From an uncultured Rhizobiaceae group bacterium (GTDB lineage: Bacteria > Pseudomonadota > Alphaproteobacteria > Rhizobiales > Rhizobiaceae): 9,306 nucleotides of DNA. The stretch lies in NCBI GenBank assembly GCA_938009335.1, contig CALLHT010000219.1, forward strand, positions 1 through 9,306, in the 5' to 3' direction. Shown one piece after another: positions 1 to 7,353 of this stretch. Within the stretch, counting starts at the first letter, position 1. The number at the start of each line of letters is the position of its first letter. A program made the translations under genes and the position numbers. Below the pieces are notes generated by a model. That model saw nothing but the letters and a program-made list of their open reading frames with translations, was not told where the DNA came from and made no database searches.

Positions 1-1845
1 GGCTTCGGCCTGCTTGAACTCGCCCTCACCTTTTAAGTCGTCCGGGTCCTTAGCAGCTGCTGCGATATCGCTGAATGAAATTACACGGTCCGTACCAACA
101 ATGCGCGCCTCACCCTCTTCCAGTTCAATATCTGCGGCAGAAGCTTCCAGTTCTTCTGCTGCAATGTTTTTGATCTTTTCAGCCAATTGCTCGCTGGCGC
201 GGCTGACAGAAACGCCACCCAGCGGTATCGAACGAGACCCGCCTGTACCACCGCCATTTTCGAGTTCATCGGTATCACCTTGGCGGAGCTGAATTTGCTC
301 ATAGTCCAATCCAAGCTTTTCGGCGGCAAGTTGGGTATATGCGGTTGCATGGCCCTGCCCGTTTGATTGGGTTCCGATCTTGAGATCAACTGTACCATCA
401 CTTTTGAGCTCAACAAATGCAGGCTCTGAACCCGCAAAAGCGCACGCCTCAATATATGCTCCGATGCCTATACCGCGAATTTTGCCATCCGCTTTTGCTT
501 CTGCAAGGCGTGTTTCGAAGCCCGCCCAATCAGCGCGCTCCATGCAGAGTTCCATATGTGCCTGATACTCACCTGTGTCATACATACGCCCACCCGGTGT
601 CGTATAGGGCAACTGCTCAGGTTTGATCAGGTTACGGCGACGAATTTCATCTGGTGATAGATTGAGTTCAAACGCACATTTGTCAACCAAACGTTCGATC
701 AGATAGGCAGCTTCAGGACGCCCTGCGCCACGATAGGCATCCGTTGGCACAGTATTGCTGTAACTGCCACGAATGAGAACCGCCATCGTATCAATATCGT
801 ATAGACCCGTTGTCATGGTGATGCCAAGATAAGGAATAAAAGGACCGTATGAATGAAGATACGCGCCCATGGCCGCAATCAGATCAACGTCTATCGCGAG
901 AAACTTGCCGTCTTTGTCCATTGCCATTTTAGCCGTTACAACATTGTCCCGGCCTTGAGCATCGCTTACGAAATGCTCGCTGCGGTCCGATGTCCACTTT
1001 ACCGGGCGGCCCAACATTTTTGCTGCAAAGAGACAAAGTGGATATTCGCGGTAGCAGAAGACTTTTGTGCCAAACCCGCCGCCGACATCCGGCGTCATCA
1101 CATGAAGCGCCTCCACATCAAGGCCCATGACACCCGCCAACGCGCGACGCATGCCAAACACGCCTTGCGAGCCGACGGTCACTTCAAAACGTTCTTGCTC
1201 TGTGTCCCAATGTGCCTGGCAAGCGCGCGTCTCCATGTAGTTTGAGATCAACCGATTATTGATAACCGTTAGCTCAGTGACATGGTCTGCGCTTTTGAAG
1301 ACCTCATCCGTTTTCTCGCGATCTCCCATGAAATGTGTGAAGGCAAGGTTCTTGTCGCCATCCTCATATACATGAACGCTATCCTCCTCGAGCGCCCCAA
1401 CCGTATCGACAACGGCGGGCAACATGTCGAAGTCGATATCGATGAGCTCTGCCGCATCGCGGGCAATTGCAACACTGTCAGCAACGATGAAGCAAATTGC
1501 ATCGCCCACATGGCGCACCGTATCCTCACATAAAATGGGAATATCCCGGTTGGCATTCATTGAACCATCAGGCTGCTTGAGCGGGATCATGCAGGGAATC
1601 GGATTTAAAGACGTAATGTCTTTTGCAGTCAGAACCGCATGAACACCGGGCATGGCTTTCGCTTCAGAGACATCATTGATCGAAAATCTGGCATGCGCCA
1701 TTGGAGAACGCAGCACGAAACCATGCAACACGCCTTCAGCAGACTTATCGTCTGTATACAGGCCTTTACCGGTGATAAATGCATCATCCTCTTTTCGCAG
1801 AACGGATGCGCCCATACCAAATTTTGCATGTGTTACTTCATTCAT
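1..1845 (-). CDS. Xanthine dehydrogenase-family molybdopterin-binding (large) subunit, CoxL form II-like, partial (C-terminus off window)
   Basis: The reverse strand reads open from an ATG at 1845 to the left edge, giving 615 codons; relatives have roughly 770-800 residues, so about 160-180 C-terminal residues are missing. The family are cytoplasmic molybdenum hydroxylases in which this subunit carries the molybdenum-cytosine-dinucleotide cofactor and the active site, working with a 2Fe-2S and an FAD subunit. Visible family motifs are an N-terminal 'a/b hammerhead' region (about 20-130, with RHVGDAI), VGGGFGTK at 254-261, AYRGAGRPEA at 370-379, NGQGHATAY starting at 495, and GGGTGGSRS at 531-539. 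AYRGAGR matches the AYxGAGR signature of form II CoxL-like proteins, not the AYxCSFR of genuine aerobic CO dehydrogenase, so CO oxidation is unlikely; the substrate (aldehyde, purine or other heterocycle) cannot be told. The catalytic glutamate near the C-terminus lies outside the window. It is the first gene of its transcript, so partner subunits would have to lie downstream, off the left edge. No clear Shine-Dalgarno; an in-frame TTG at 1851 is a less likely start. Confidence 0.93.
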   Translation of the reverse strand, partial: MNEVTHAKFGMGASVLRKEDDAFITGKGLYTDDKSAEGVLHGFVLRSPMAHARFSINDVSEAKAMPGVHAVLTAKDITSLNPIPCMIPLKQPDGSMNANRDIPILCEDTVRHVGDAICFIVADSVAIARDAAELIDIDFDMLPAVVDTVGALEEDSVHVYEDGDKNLAFTHFMGDREKTDEVFKSADHVTELTVINNRLISNYMETRACQAHWDTEQERFEVTVGSQGVFGMRRALAGVMGLDVEALHVMTPDVGGGFGTKVFCYREYPLCLFAAKMLGRPVKWTSDRSEHFVSDAQGRDNVVTAKMAMDKDGKFLAIDVDLIAAMGAYLHSYGPFIPYLGITMTTGLYDIDTMAVLIRGSYSNTVPTDAYRGAGRPEAAYLIERLVDKCAFELNLSPDEIRRRNLIKPEQLPYTTPGGRMYDTGEYQAHMELCMERADWAGFETRLAEAKADGKIRGIGIGAYIEACAFAGSEPAFVELKSDGTVDLKIGTQSNGQGHATAYTQLAAEKLGLDYEQIQLRQGDTDELENGGGTGGSRSIPLGGVSVSRASEQLAEKIKNIAAEELEASAADIELEEGEARIVGTDRVISFSDIAAAAKDPDDLKGEGEFKQAEA

Positions 1846-1878
1846 TGTCAATGTCCGGAATTTTGAGTGTTAGCTATG

Positions 1879-1906
1879 AATATAGGGAATAGCTGCTCTG
1901 CGTCGA
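1879..1906 (-). promoter_or_regulatory. Candidate sigma70-type promoter for the molybdopterin-subunit gene
   Basis: On the reverse strand a -35-like TCGACG (1906-1901; 4 of 6 to TTGACA) is followed after 16 bp by TATATT (1884-1879; 5 of 6 to TATAAT). Transcription would start near 1872, about 27 nt before the ATG at 1845. Placement and spacing are good but the -35 box is only moderate, and the call rests on sequence alone. Confidence 0.4.
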
Positions 1907-1916
1907 GCCTTATTCC
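1886..1916. repeat. Short inverted repeat in the divergent intergenic region, possible operator
   Basis: GGAATA at 1886-1891 and its exact complement TATTCC at 1911-1916 are separated by 19 bp. The left arm lies in the -35/-10 spacer of the candidate minus-strand promoter and the right arm just beyond its -35 box, a layout that could suit a dimeric regulator. Six-base arms arise easily by chance and no known operator family is recognised. Confidence 0.2.
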
Positions 1917-1960
1917 TTGCTAAAGTTTAGGCGGAATGCAAAGCTTCGTTTTGTCTTACC

Positions 1961-2890
1961 ATGTTCAATTTTTTTATTCCCAAACAATTCTATAATTTGC
2001 CAAGCAATGTGCAGGGCGGCATTCTTCTAATGTTTGCTGCTGCAGGCTTTGGCACCATGATTGCCCTTATCAAATTGGCGGGTGAGAATCTTCATGTCGC
2101 GCAAATTTTGCTCGTGCGTCAGGCGATTATGGCAGTGATTTTGGCACCGATGATCTTCCGTGATTTTCCCGGCAGTTTGAAAACCAATTATTTCGGCTTG
2201 CAAATGCTACGAATAGTCTTGGCCCTTGTCGCAATGGGATTTGGCTTTACCGCCGTTGTGAACATGCCATTGGCAGACGCGACCGCCATTGGCTTTGCCA
2301 AAAGCTTCTTTGTCACCATCTGCGCGATCTTTGTGCTGAACGAAGTCATCGGCATACGGCGATGGGCTGCTGTGATCATTGGCTTTATCGGCGTGATGAT
2401 TGTCTTACGACCCGGCACAGACTCTTTCACGATCTATGGTGTTTATGCACTGATTGGTGCTGCGGGCGCGGGCACAGTGATGGTTGTTATCCGCCTGCTC
2501 ACCAAGACCGAAAGCGCAACAACCATCATGACCTATCAGGCTTTGGGCGTAGGTCTTGCAGTTGCCATTCCGGGCATTTGGTTTTGGCAGTGGCCGACCA
2601 CGTTTGAATGGTATCTGCTGATCGGTATGGGCATGATTTCTTATGTGGCTCAGATGTTTAACATCCTTGCCTACAAATATGGAGAAGCCTCCGTTATGGC
2701 GTCACTTGATTATGTGCGGCTCATCTATTCTGTGATCTTCGGGTATTTTCTGTTCAACCACAGCCCCGATTTCTGGACTCTATTTGGAGCAGCGGTCATC
2801 ATCGGAGCATCGATCTACACCATCCATCGTGAGGCGCAAAACAAGCAGGTTCTTGTCCGCACTCCGGAAGGACGCGGGAAGATTGGTTAG
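1961..2890 (+). CDS. EamA-domain transporter, drug/metabolite transporter (DMT) superfamily
   Basis: This 309-residue protein is an inner-membrane permease with about ten hydrophobic helices (approximately 19-37, 46-66, 78-98, 103-124, 132-150, 158-178, 188-206, 217-236, 244-264 and 271-288). These form two EamA repeats, the usual length and fold for DMT exporters. The end of repeat one is typical: PLADATAIGFAKS at 103-115, then an acidic NEV turn, RRWAAV, GFIGV and LRPG at 149-152. Repeat two carries the matching SLDYVRLIYSVIFGY segment at 248-262. DMT members usually move small metabolites or amino-acid-like compounds by secondary transport; the substrate cannot be inferred. The ATG at 1961 has no Shine-Dalgarno at normal spacing (the nearest, GGCGGA at 1930-1935, is about 25 nt away). 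M24 at 2030 is an alternative start, but it would remove the NVQGG lead-in usual before helix 1. The gene diverges from the molybdopterin subunit gene and converges on pgi, with overlapping stop codons. Confidence 0.92.
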   Translation: MFNFFIPKQFYNLPSNVQGGILLMFAAAGFGTMIALIKLAGENLHVAQILLVRQAIMAVILAPMIFRDFPGSLKTNYFGLQMLRIVLALVAMGFGFTAVVNMPLADATAIGFAKSFFVTICAIFVLNEVIGIRRWAAVIIGFIGVMIVLRPGTDSFTIYGVYALIGAAGAGTVMVVIRLLTKTESATTIMTYQALGVGLAVAIPGIWFWQWPTTFEWYLLIGMGMISYVAQMFNILAYKYGEASVMASLDYVRLIYSVIFGYFLFNHSPDFWTLFGAAVIIGASIYTIHREAQNKQVLVRTPEGRGKIG

Positions 2891-4461
2891 GTCTTACGGC
2901 TCTCCAATATATATCTAAGAAGTCCTTGGGTTGAGGCGTCGCCTGCTTTCTCCGGCGTTTCATCCTCGATCAATTTTTCGACACCCTTGCCCAAGTGCTT
3001 TCCCAACTCAACGCCGAATTGGTCAAACGGATTCACATCCCAGATAACTCCCTGCACGAAGGTTTTGTGTTCATAGAACGCCATCAGAATGCCGAGTGTT
3101 TTTGGGTCGAGCTTCCGATACACAAATGTGCAGCTCGGTCTATTTCCCGCAAATTCCCGATGCGGATTATTGCCAGCTTCTTCCAGCGTTTGCCCTTTCA
3201 TCAAGGCTTCGCTCTGCGCAATACAATTGGCGATTAACAATCGATGCTGATGATCAAGTTCTGGCTCATGACCTTGTGCAGCTATTAAAAAGTCGCACGG
3301 AACAATATCCGCTCCCTGATGCAGCAACTGATAAAATGCATGCTGACCATTCGTTCCGGGTTCCCCGAAAATAATCGGACTGGTTTTTCTGGCGATCCTT
3401 TCACCATCTTTGGTTGTGGTCTTGCCGTTGGACTCCATATCCAATTGTTGCAGCCAACGCGGAAAATTCGAAAGGCGGTTATCGTAGGGCAGCAAAGCCA
3501 TGGTAGAAAAGTCACAGATATTGCGATGCCAAATCCCAATCAGGGCCATCATGACCGGAATGTTTTCTAACAATGGCGCGTCTGCAAAATGCTGGTCAGC
3601 CAGACGTGCGCCACTCAAGAACTCTTGAAAGCCATCCGGACCAATTGCAATCATCACTGGGAGCCCAATCGCAGACCAGACCGAATATCTACCCCCAACC
3701 CAATCCCAGAATCCAAACGTGCGATCATCAGAAATTCCAAACGCCCGTGTTGCATCCAGATTGGTGGAAACCGCACAGAAATGATTTCCCGCATTTTCTC
3801 CAACCTGATCCTGAACCCAACTTTTGGCGGTTGCGGCATTGGTCATGGTTTCTTGTGTGGTGAAGGTTTTGGAAGCGATGATGAACAGCGTTGTTTCAGG
3901 GTCTAATCCGGCAAGCGTATCGGATATATCTGCACCATCGACGTTAGAAACAAAGTGAACCCGTGGACCATCTGAGTAAGGTGATAGTGCATCGGCCACC
4001 ATTTTTGGCCCAAGATCTGACCCGCCAATACCGATATTTACGATATCGGTTACGACTTTGCCGGATGGTTGATATTCGCCCGAACGCACCGCATCAGAAA
4101 ATTCCGCCATGCGGGAGAGCACATCATGCACATCAGGCACGACATCCTTCCCATCTACGGTTATTGAACATTCAGGATCACTCCGCAGAGCGGTATGAAG
4201 AACAGCCCTGCCCTCCGTCACGTTGATCTTCTCACCGGAGAGCATTGCCACACGTTGTTCTTCAATGCCAACTTTCTCAGCCAAAGCAATCAGCGCGCTA
4301 ATCGCATCGCCATCCAAATGGGTCTTCGAAAAATCAAACAGGATATCTTTGCACTGCAAAGACATCGCATTGAAACGCGACGGGTTTTGCTCAAACAAAT
4401 TGCGCATCGACTGTTTGCGCAATCGCGACCAATGTGCAGAAAGATCATCGTAACAGGACAT
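2887..4461 (-). CDS. pgi: Glucose-6-phosphate isomerase
   Basis: The enzyme interconverts glucose 6-phosphate and fructose 6-phosphate in glycolysis and gluconeogenesis, in the cytoplasm. From the chosen ATG at 4461 it has 524 residues, normal for bacterial Pgi with two SIS (sugar isomerase) domains. Numbered from that start, visible elements are GIGGSDLGP (144-152) and SKTFTTQET (197-205), which bind phosphate; signature one DWVGGRYSVWSAIGLP (253-268); the catalytic glutamate in MESNGK (E343); the catalytic histidine in NGQHAFYQ (H374); and signature two with the catalytic lysine in FDQFGVELGK (K488). All key residues are present, so it should be active. The start was picked because GAGG (4470-4467) lies 5 nt upstream and the N-terminus then matches family length. 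An in-frame ATG at 4491 would add ten residues but has no well-placed ribosome site. The gene diverges from pepN, and its TAA overlaps the stop of the convergent transporter gene. Confidence 0.97.
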   Translation of the reverse strand: MSCYDDLSAHWSRLRKQSMRNLFEQNPSRFNAMSLQCKDILFDFSKTHLDGDAISALIALAEKVGIEEQRVAMLSGEKINVTEGRAVLHTALRSDPECSITVDGKDVVPDVHDVLSRMAEFSDAVRSGEYQPSGKVVTDIVNIGIGGSDLGPKMVADALSPYSDGPRVHFVSNVDGADISDTLAGLDPETTLFIIASKTFTTQETMTNAATAKSWVQDQVGENAGNHFCAVSTNLDATRAFGISDDRTFGFWDWVGGRYSVWSAIGLPVMIAIGPDGFQEFLSGARLADQHFADAPLLENIPVMMALIGIWHRNICDFSTMALLPYDNRLSNFPRWLQQLDMESNGKTTTKDGERIARKTSPIIFGEPGTNGQHAFYQLLHQGADIVPCDFLIAAQGHEPELDHQHRLLIANCIAQSEALMKGQTLEEAGNNPHREFAGNRPSCTFVYRKLDPKTLGILMAFYEHKTFVQGVIWDVNPFDQFGVELGKHLGKGVEKLIEDETPEKAGDASTQGLLRYILESRKT

Positions 4462-4466
4462 CAACA

Positions 4467-4470
4467 CCTC
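4467..4470 (-). promoter_or_regulatory. Ribosome binding site deciding the pgi start
   Basis: On the reverse strand GAGG is followed by a 5-nt spacer (TGTTG) and the ATG at 4461. The upstream in-frame ATG at 4491 lacks a comparable site at good spacing, so this motif favours the shorter protein. Confidence 0.55.
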
Positions 4471-4567
4471 ACTTGATTTGATCATTGTCATTGCCGGGTT
4501 TTGACACCTGAAATAATTGCTTTACTTGTGCAAGGATAAAGGATTCGAGCCAACACGGAAACCGTTC

Positions 4568-7222
4568 ATGCGCACACAACAAGGCCAAGCCATTCATCTC
4601 AAAGATTATCGCGAACCAGACTATTGGGCAAAGACCGTTGATCTGAACTTTGATCTGCAACCGGACGCCACGTTGGTGACCTCAAAAGTCACGTTTGAGC
4701 GCAACAAAACCGCCAAATCCGGCGCGTCTCTCATGCTGGATGGCGATGAACTGAAACTTGTGTCTGTGAGCATTGACGGCAAACCGCTTACCCCGGCGCA
4801 ATATGTCGAAACATCGACGACGTTGACCATCCCTAAACCGCCTGCAAAGCGGAAGTTCGACGTTGAGATTGTTACAGAGGTAGACCCGGCCGCAAACACA
4901 AAGCTTATGGGGTTGTATCGTTCTGGCGGAAACTACTGCACCCAGTGCGAGGCTGAGGGCTTCCGACGGATCACGTTTTTCACAGATCGTCCCGATGTCC
5001 TTGCCGTTTACACAACGCGGATTGAGGCGGACAAATCAGACAATCCCATTCTGCTCGGTAACGGCAATCCGATGAAAAAAGGATCTGCTGGCAAAGGACG
5101 ACACTATGCCATCTGGCATGATCCGCACCCGAAACCGAGCTATCTCTTTGCGCTTGTTGCAGGCGATCTTGGCTCGATCCATCAAAACTTCAAAACCATG
5201 TCAGGCCGAAAAGTTAAGCTCGGCATCTATGTGGAAAAGGGTAAGGAAGACAACGCGGACTACGCCATGGATGCGCTTATCCGTTCCATGAAATGGGATG
5301 AAGAGGTCTTTGGATGCGAGTACGATCTCGATGTTTTCAACATTGTTGCAGTGTCTGACTTCAACATGGGGGCCATGGAAAACAAGGGCCTCAACATATT
5401 CAATGACAAATATGTTCTCGGCGATGGCGCAACTGCAACCGATGCAGACTTTGCAAATATCGAAGGCATCATTGCTCACGAATATTTCCACAATTGGACC
5501 GGCAACCGCATTACCTGTCGCGACTGGTTTCAACTTTGCCTAAAGGAAGGATTGACCGTATTCCGCGATCAGGAATTTTCGTCAGATATGCGTTCGCGCC
5601 CTGTAAAACGGATTGCAGATGTAAAGCGTTTAAAGACCGACCAATTTCCAGAAGATGCAGGACCCCTTGCGCATCCGGTTCGCCCGCAAACATATCATGA
5701 GATCAATAACTTCTACACAGCGACCATCTATGAAAAAGGCGCAGAACTGGTTCGCATGATTGCAACCATTTTGGGCGAAACCAAATTCCGAAAAGGCATG
5801 GCACTCTATCTCAAGCGTCATGATGGTGATGCGGCGACCATCGAACATTTTATCAAATGTTTTGAACAAGCAGGCAAAATCGACCTGAGCCAATTCATGC
5901 ACTGGTACTCGCAAGCAGGCACCCCGCTTCTTAACGTCAGTTCATCCTATGACAAAGCCAAGCAGACACTGACGTTGGAAGTAGAACAGATCACGATGCC
6001 TACACCGGGCCAACGCCGCAAAGTGGCACAATACATACCGCAACGCATCGGATTGATGCGCAAAGATGGAACAGAATTCGAGCTGCAGAACGTCAGCGGA
6101 GCTGAATACCTAGATGGTGTTATCCACCTGACAAAACGCCGCCACAAAATTACGTTCTCCAATGTTAGCGAACGACCGATCGTCAGTTTAAACCGCGGCT
6201 TCACCGCTCCGGTTGAGATCAATTATCGCCAAAGCGATGCTGATCTAGCATTCCTTGCGCAATATGACACAGACAGTTTTGCGCGTTGGCAGGCACTTCA
6301 AACGTACGGCACGCGCCTTCTCATCAAAGCTGCTAAGGCATTAAGCTCTGGCAAGAAACCTAAGGCCGAAGAAAGACTGGTTGATATTCTCGTCGCTGCA
6401 GCAATCGATGACATGCTGGAACCTGCATTCCGGGCATCCCTGCTCCAACTTCCAAGTGAAGGTGACTTGGCTCAGGCAATCGGCAAAAACGTTGATCCTG
6501 ATGCAATCCTGAAAGCGCTCAAATTATATTCTCAAGAAATTGGGAAAGCACTGGAACCAAGCCGTGCGACGCTGATCAAATCGCTTTCCAACAAGGAAGC
6601 ATTCAGCCCGGACGCAGCAAGTGCAGGCAAGCGGACATTAATAAGCGTTCTCAATGCCTATGGCGTGAAAGCAAATCAGGTTGCTGCCAAAAAGGACGTT
6701 GTGAAACGCTACAAATCTGCGGATAACATGACCGACCGGTTCAACGCGTTAATGACGATTGTGCATCACCACTCTGAAGCAGGTGTGCGTGAAAAAGCGC
6801 TGAGTGATTTTTACAAGCGATATCATGATAATCATATCATTCTCGATAAATGGTTCTCTGTTCAGGCGATGCGCCCGGGCAGCAGCACCGTTTCTCAAGT
6901 CAAAAAGCTGATGAAGCATCCAGATTTTACGCTCAACAATCCAAATCGGTTACGCGCTCTGATTGGTGTCTTCGCGATAGGCAATCCATCAGGATTTAAT
7001 GCTGCAAGCGGTACAGGCTATCGATTAATGGCAGATGCGATTATCAAGCTCGATAAGATTAATCCGCAAGTAGCAGCGCGCCTTTTGACGAGCTTCCGTT
7101 CTTTTGGACTGCTGGACGCAAAACGTCGTAAGCATGCTGAAAGTGCTCTTAAATCCATTCAGCAGCAAAAAGAGCTTTCTCGCGATGTTTCAGACATTTT
7201 GACCCGAACTTTAGCGGGTTAA
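4568..7222 (+). CDS. pepN: Aminopeptidase N (M1 family zinc metallopeptidase)
   Basis: PepN removes N-terminal amino acids from peptides in late cytoplasmic protein turnover. From the ATG at 4568 the protein has 884 residues, close to the roughly 870-890 of proteobacterial PepN. The order is an N-terminal beta domain; the thermolysin-like catalytic domain with the substrate-anchoring GAMEN (268-272); the zinc site HEYFH with H304, E305 and H308, plus the third ligand E327 in LKEGLTVF; the transition-state tyrosine Y388 in TIYEKGAE; then a small beta-sandwich (about 455-550) and an alpha-helical C-terminal domain. HExxH-x18-E spacing is exact. The reading frame extends upstream to a TTG at 4517, but the ATG is preferred: GGAA lies 7 nt upstream, and the N-terminus it gives (RTQQGQAIHLKDYREPDYW) is what alphaproteobacterial PepN usually shows. 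It diverges from pgi with a gap of 106 bp and lies 131 bp ahead of the PleC-like kinase on the same strand. Nothing suggests loss of function. Confidence 0.97.
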   Translation: MRTQQGQAIHLKDYREPDYWAKTVDLNFDLQPDATLVTSKVTFERNKTAKSGASLMLDGDELKLVSVSIDGKPLTPAQYVETSTTLTIPKPPAKRKFDVEIVTEVDPAANTKLMGLYRSGGNYCTQCEAEGFRRITFFTDRPDVLAVYTTRIEADKSDNPILLGNGNPMKKGSAGKGRHYAIWHDPHPKPSYLFALVAGDLGSIHQNFKTMSGRKVKLGIYVEKGKEDNADYAMDALIRSMKWDEEVFGCEYDLDVFNIVAVSDFNMGAMENKGLNIFNDKYVLGDGATATDADFANIEGIIAHEYFHNWTGNRITCRDWFQLCLKEGLTVFRDQEFSSDMRSRPVKRIADVKRLKTDQFPEDAGPLAHPVRPQTYHEINNFYTATIYEKGAELVRMIATILGETKFRKGMALYLKRHDGDAATIEHFIKCFEQAGKIDLSQFMHWYSQAGTPLLNVSSSYDKAKQTLTLEVEQITMPTPGQRRKVAQYIPQRIGLMRKDGTEFELQNVSGAEYLDGVIHLTKRRHKITFSNVSERPIVSLNRGFTAPVEINYRQSDADLAFLAQYDTDSFARWQALQTYGTRLLIKAAKALSSGKKPKAEERLVDILVAAAIDDMLEPAFRASLLQLPSEGDLAQAIGKNVDPDAILKALKLYSQEIGKALEPSRATLIKSLSNKEAFSPDAASAGKRTLISVLNAYGVKANQVAAKKDVVKRYKSADNMTDRFNALMTIVHHHSEAGVREKALSDFYKRYHDNHIILDKWFSVQAMRPGSSTVSQVKKLMKHPDFTLNNPNRLRALIGVFAIGNPSGFNAASGTGYRLMADAIIKLDKINPQVAARLLTSFRSFGLLDAKRRKHAESALKSIQQQKELSRDVSDILTRTLAG

Positions 7223-7246
7223 ATGCCTTCGCTCGGCAAAGTTTAA
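7219..7246 (+). terminator. Imperfect hairpin at the end of pepN, weak terminator candidate
   Basis: TTAAA (7219-7223) can pair with TTTAA (7242-7246) and TGCC (7224-7227) with GGCA (7235-7238), leaving a 7-nt loop and a 3-nt AAG bulge. The hairpin begins at the pepN stop codon. It is followed by A residues, not a T tract, so it is not a canonical intrinsic terminator on the plus strand. Its right arm shares TTAA with the CtrA-box-like motif. Confidence 0.2.
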
Positions 7247-7257
7247 CAAAAAGTTAC
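7243..7257 (+). promoter_or_regulatory. CtrA-box-like motif (TTAA-N7-TTAC)
   Basis: TTAA at 7243-7246, seven bases, then TTAC at 7254-7257 matches the alphaproteobacterial CtrA recognition pattern TTAA-N7-TTAA at 7 of 8 fixed positions with exact spacing. It lies 97 bp before the start codon of a kinase that looks like PleC, which in Caulobacter acts in the DivK-CtrA phosphorelay. Control of this gene by CtrA is inference. An A+T-rich 15-mer of this kind can occur by chance. Confidence 0.4.
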
Positions 7258-7276
7258 GCAAAGGGCTGGACAAGGT

Positions 7277-7307
7277 GATTCCCTCTGATTCAAAGTGGGG
7301 GTGATTC
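7277..7307. promoter_or_regulatory. Cluster of three GANTC (CcrM methylation) sites upstream of the PleC-like kinase
   Basis: GATTC occurs at 7277-7281, 7287-7291 and 7303-7307, with start-to-start distances of 10 and 16 bp. GANTC is the target of the cell-cycle DNA methyltransferase CcrM found in most Hyphomicrobiales and Caulobacterales, and its methylation state controls some promoters. A weak -35-like TGGACA lies at 7267-7272 just before the cluster, with no convincing -10 box, so the sites probably fall in or near the promoter. Two more (GAATC at 7473-7477 and 7489-7493) lie early in the coding region. Confidence 0.45.
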
Positions 7308-7341
7308 GGGTGCGCGGCGCGTCCGAAATCCTATTTTGTTT

Positions 7342-7348
7342 GAGGAGG
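7342..7348 (+). promoter_or_regulatory. Strong ribosome binding site of the PleC-like kinase gene
   Basis: GAGGAGG, a near-complete Shine-Dalgarno, lies 5 nt before the ATG at 7354. It is the strongest ribosome site in the window and fixes the kinase start. Confidence 0.8.
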
Positions 7349-7353
7349 CCAGC

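Noticed and set aside
853..1245. A 130-codon plus-strand open frame
   Set aside because: It is antisense to the conserved core of the molybdopterin subunit (VGGGFG region) and its translation looks random.
1..1845. Genuine aerobic CO dehydrogenase large subunit (form I CoxL)
   Set aside because: The active-site loop reads AYRGAGR rather than AYxCSFR, so the copper-binding cysteine context of form I is absent.
3573..3906. Overlapping plus-strand open frames antisense to pgi
   Set aside because: The opposite strand encodes the conserved isomerase signature and these frames have no recognisable product.
4501..4529. Perfect TTGACA at 4501-4506 ahead of pepN
   Set aside because: No acceptable -10 hexamer follows at 16-18 bp; the nearest candidate (TTTACT at 4521) gives only a 14-bp spacer, so I do not call a promoter.
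4517..4567. TTG-initiated N-terminal extension of pepN by 17 residues
   Set aside because: The added residues do not resemble PepN, no ribosome site precedes the TTG, and the ATG at 4568 gives the usual family N-terminus.
6830..6856. Repetitive palindrome-like ATATCATGAT / ATCATATCAT stretch
   Set aside because: It lies inside pepN and is explained by the codons for a Tyr-His-Asp-Asn-His-Ile-Ile run; A+T-rich codons make such partial symmetry by chance.
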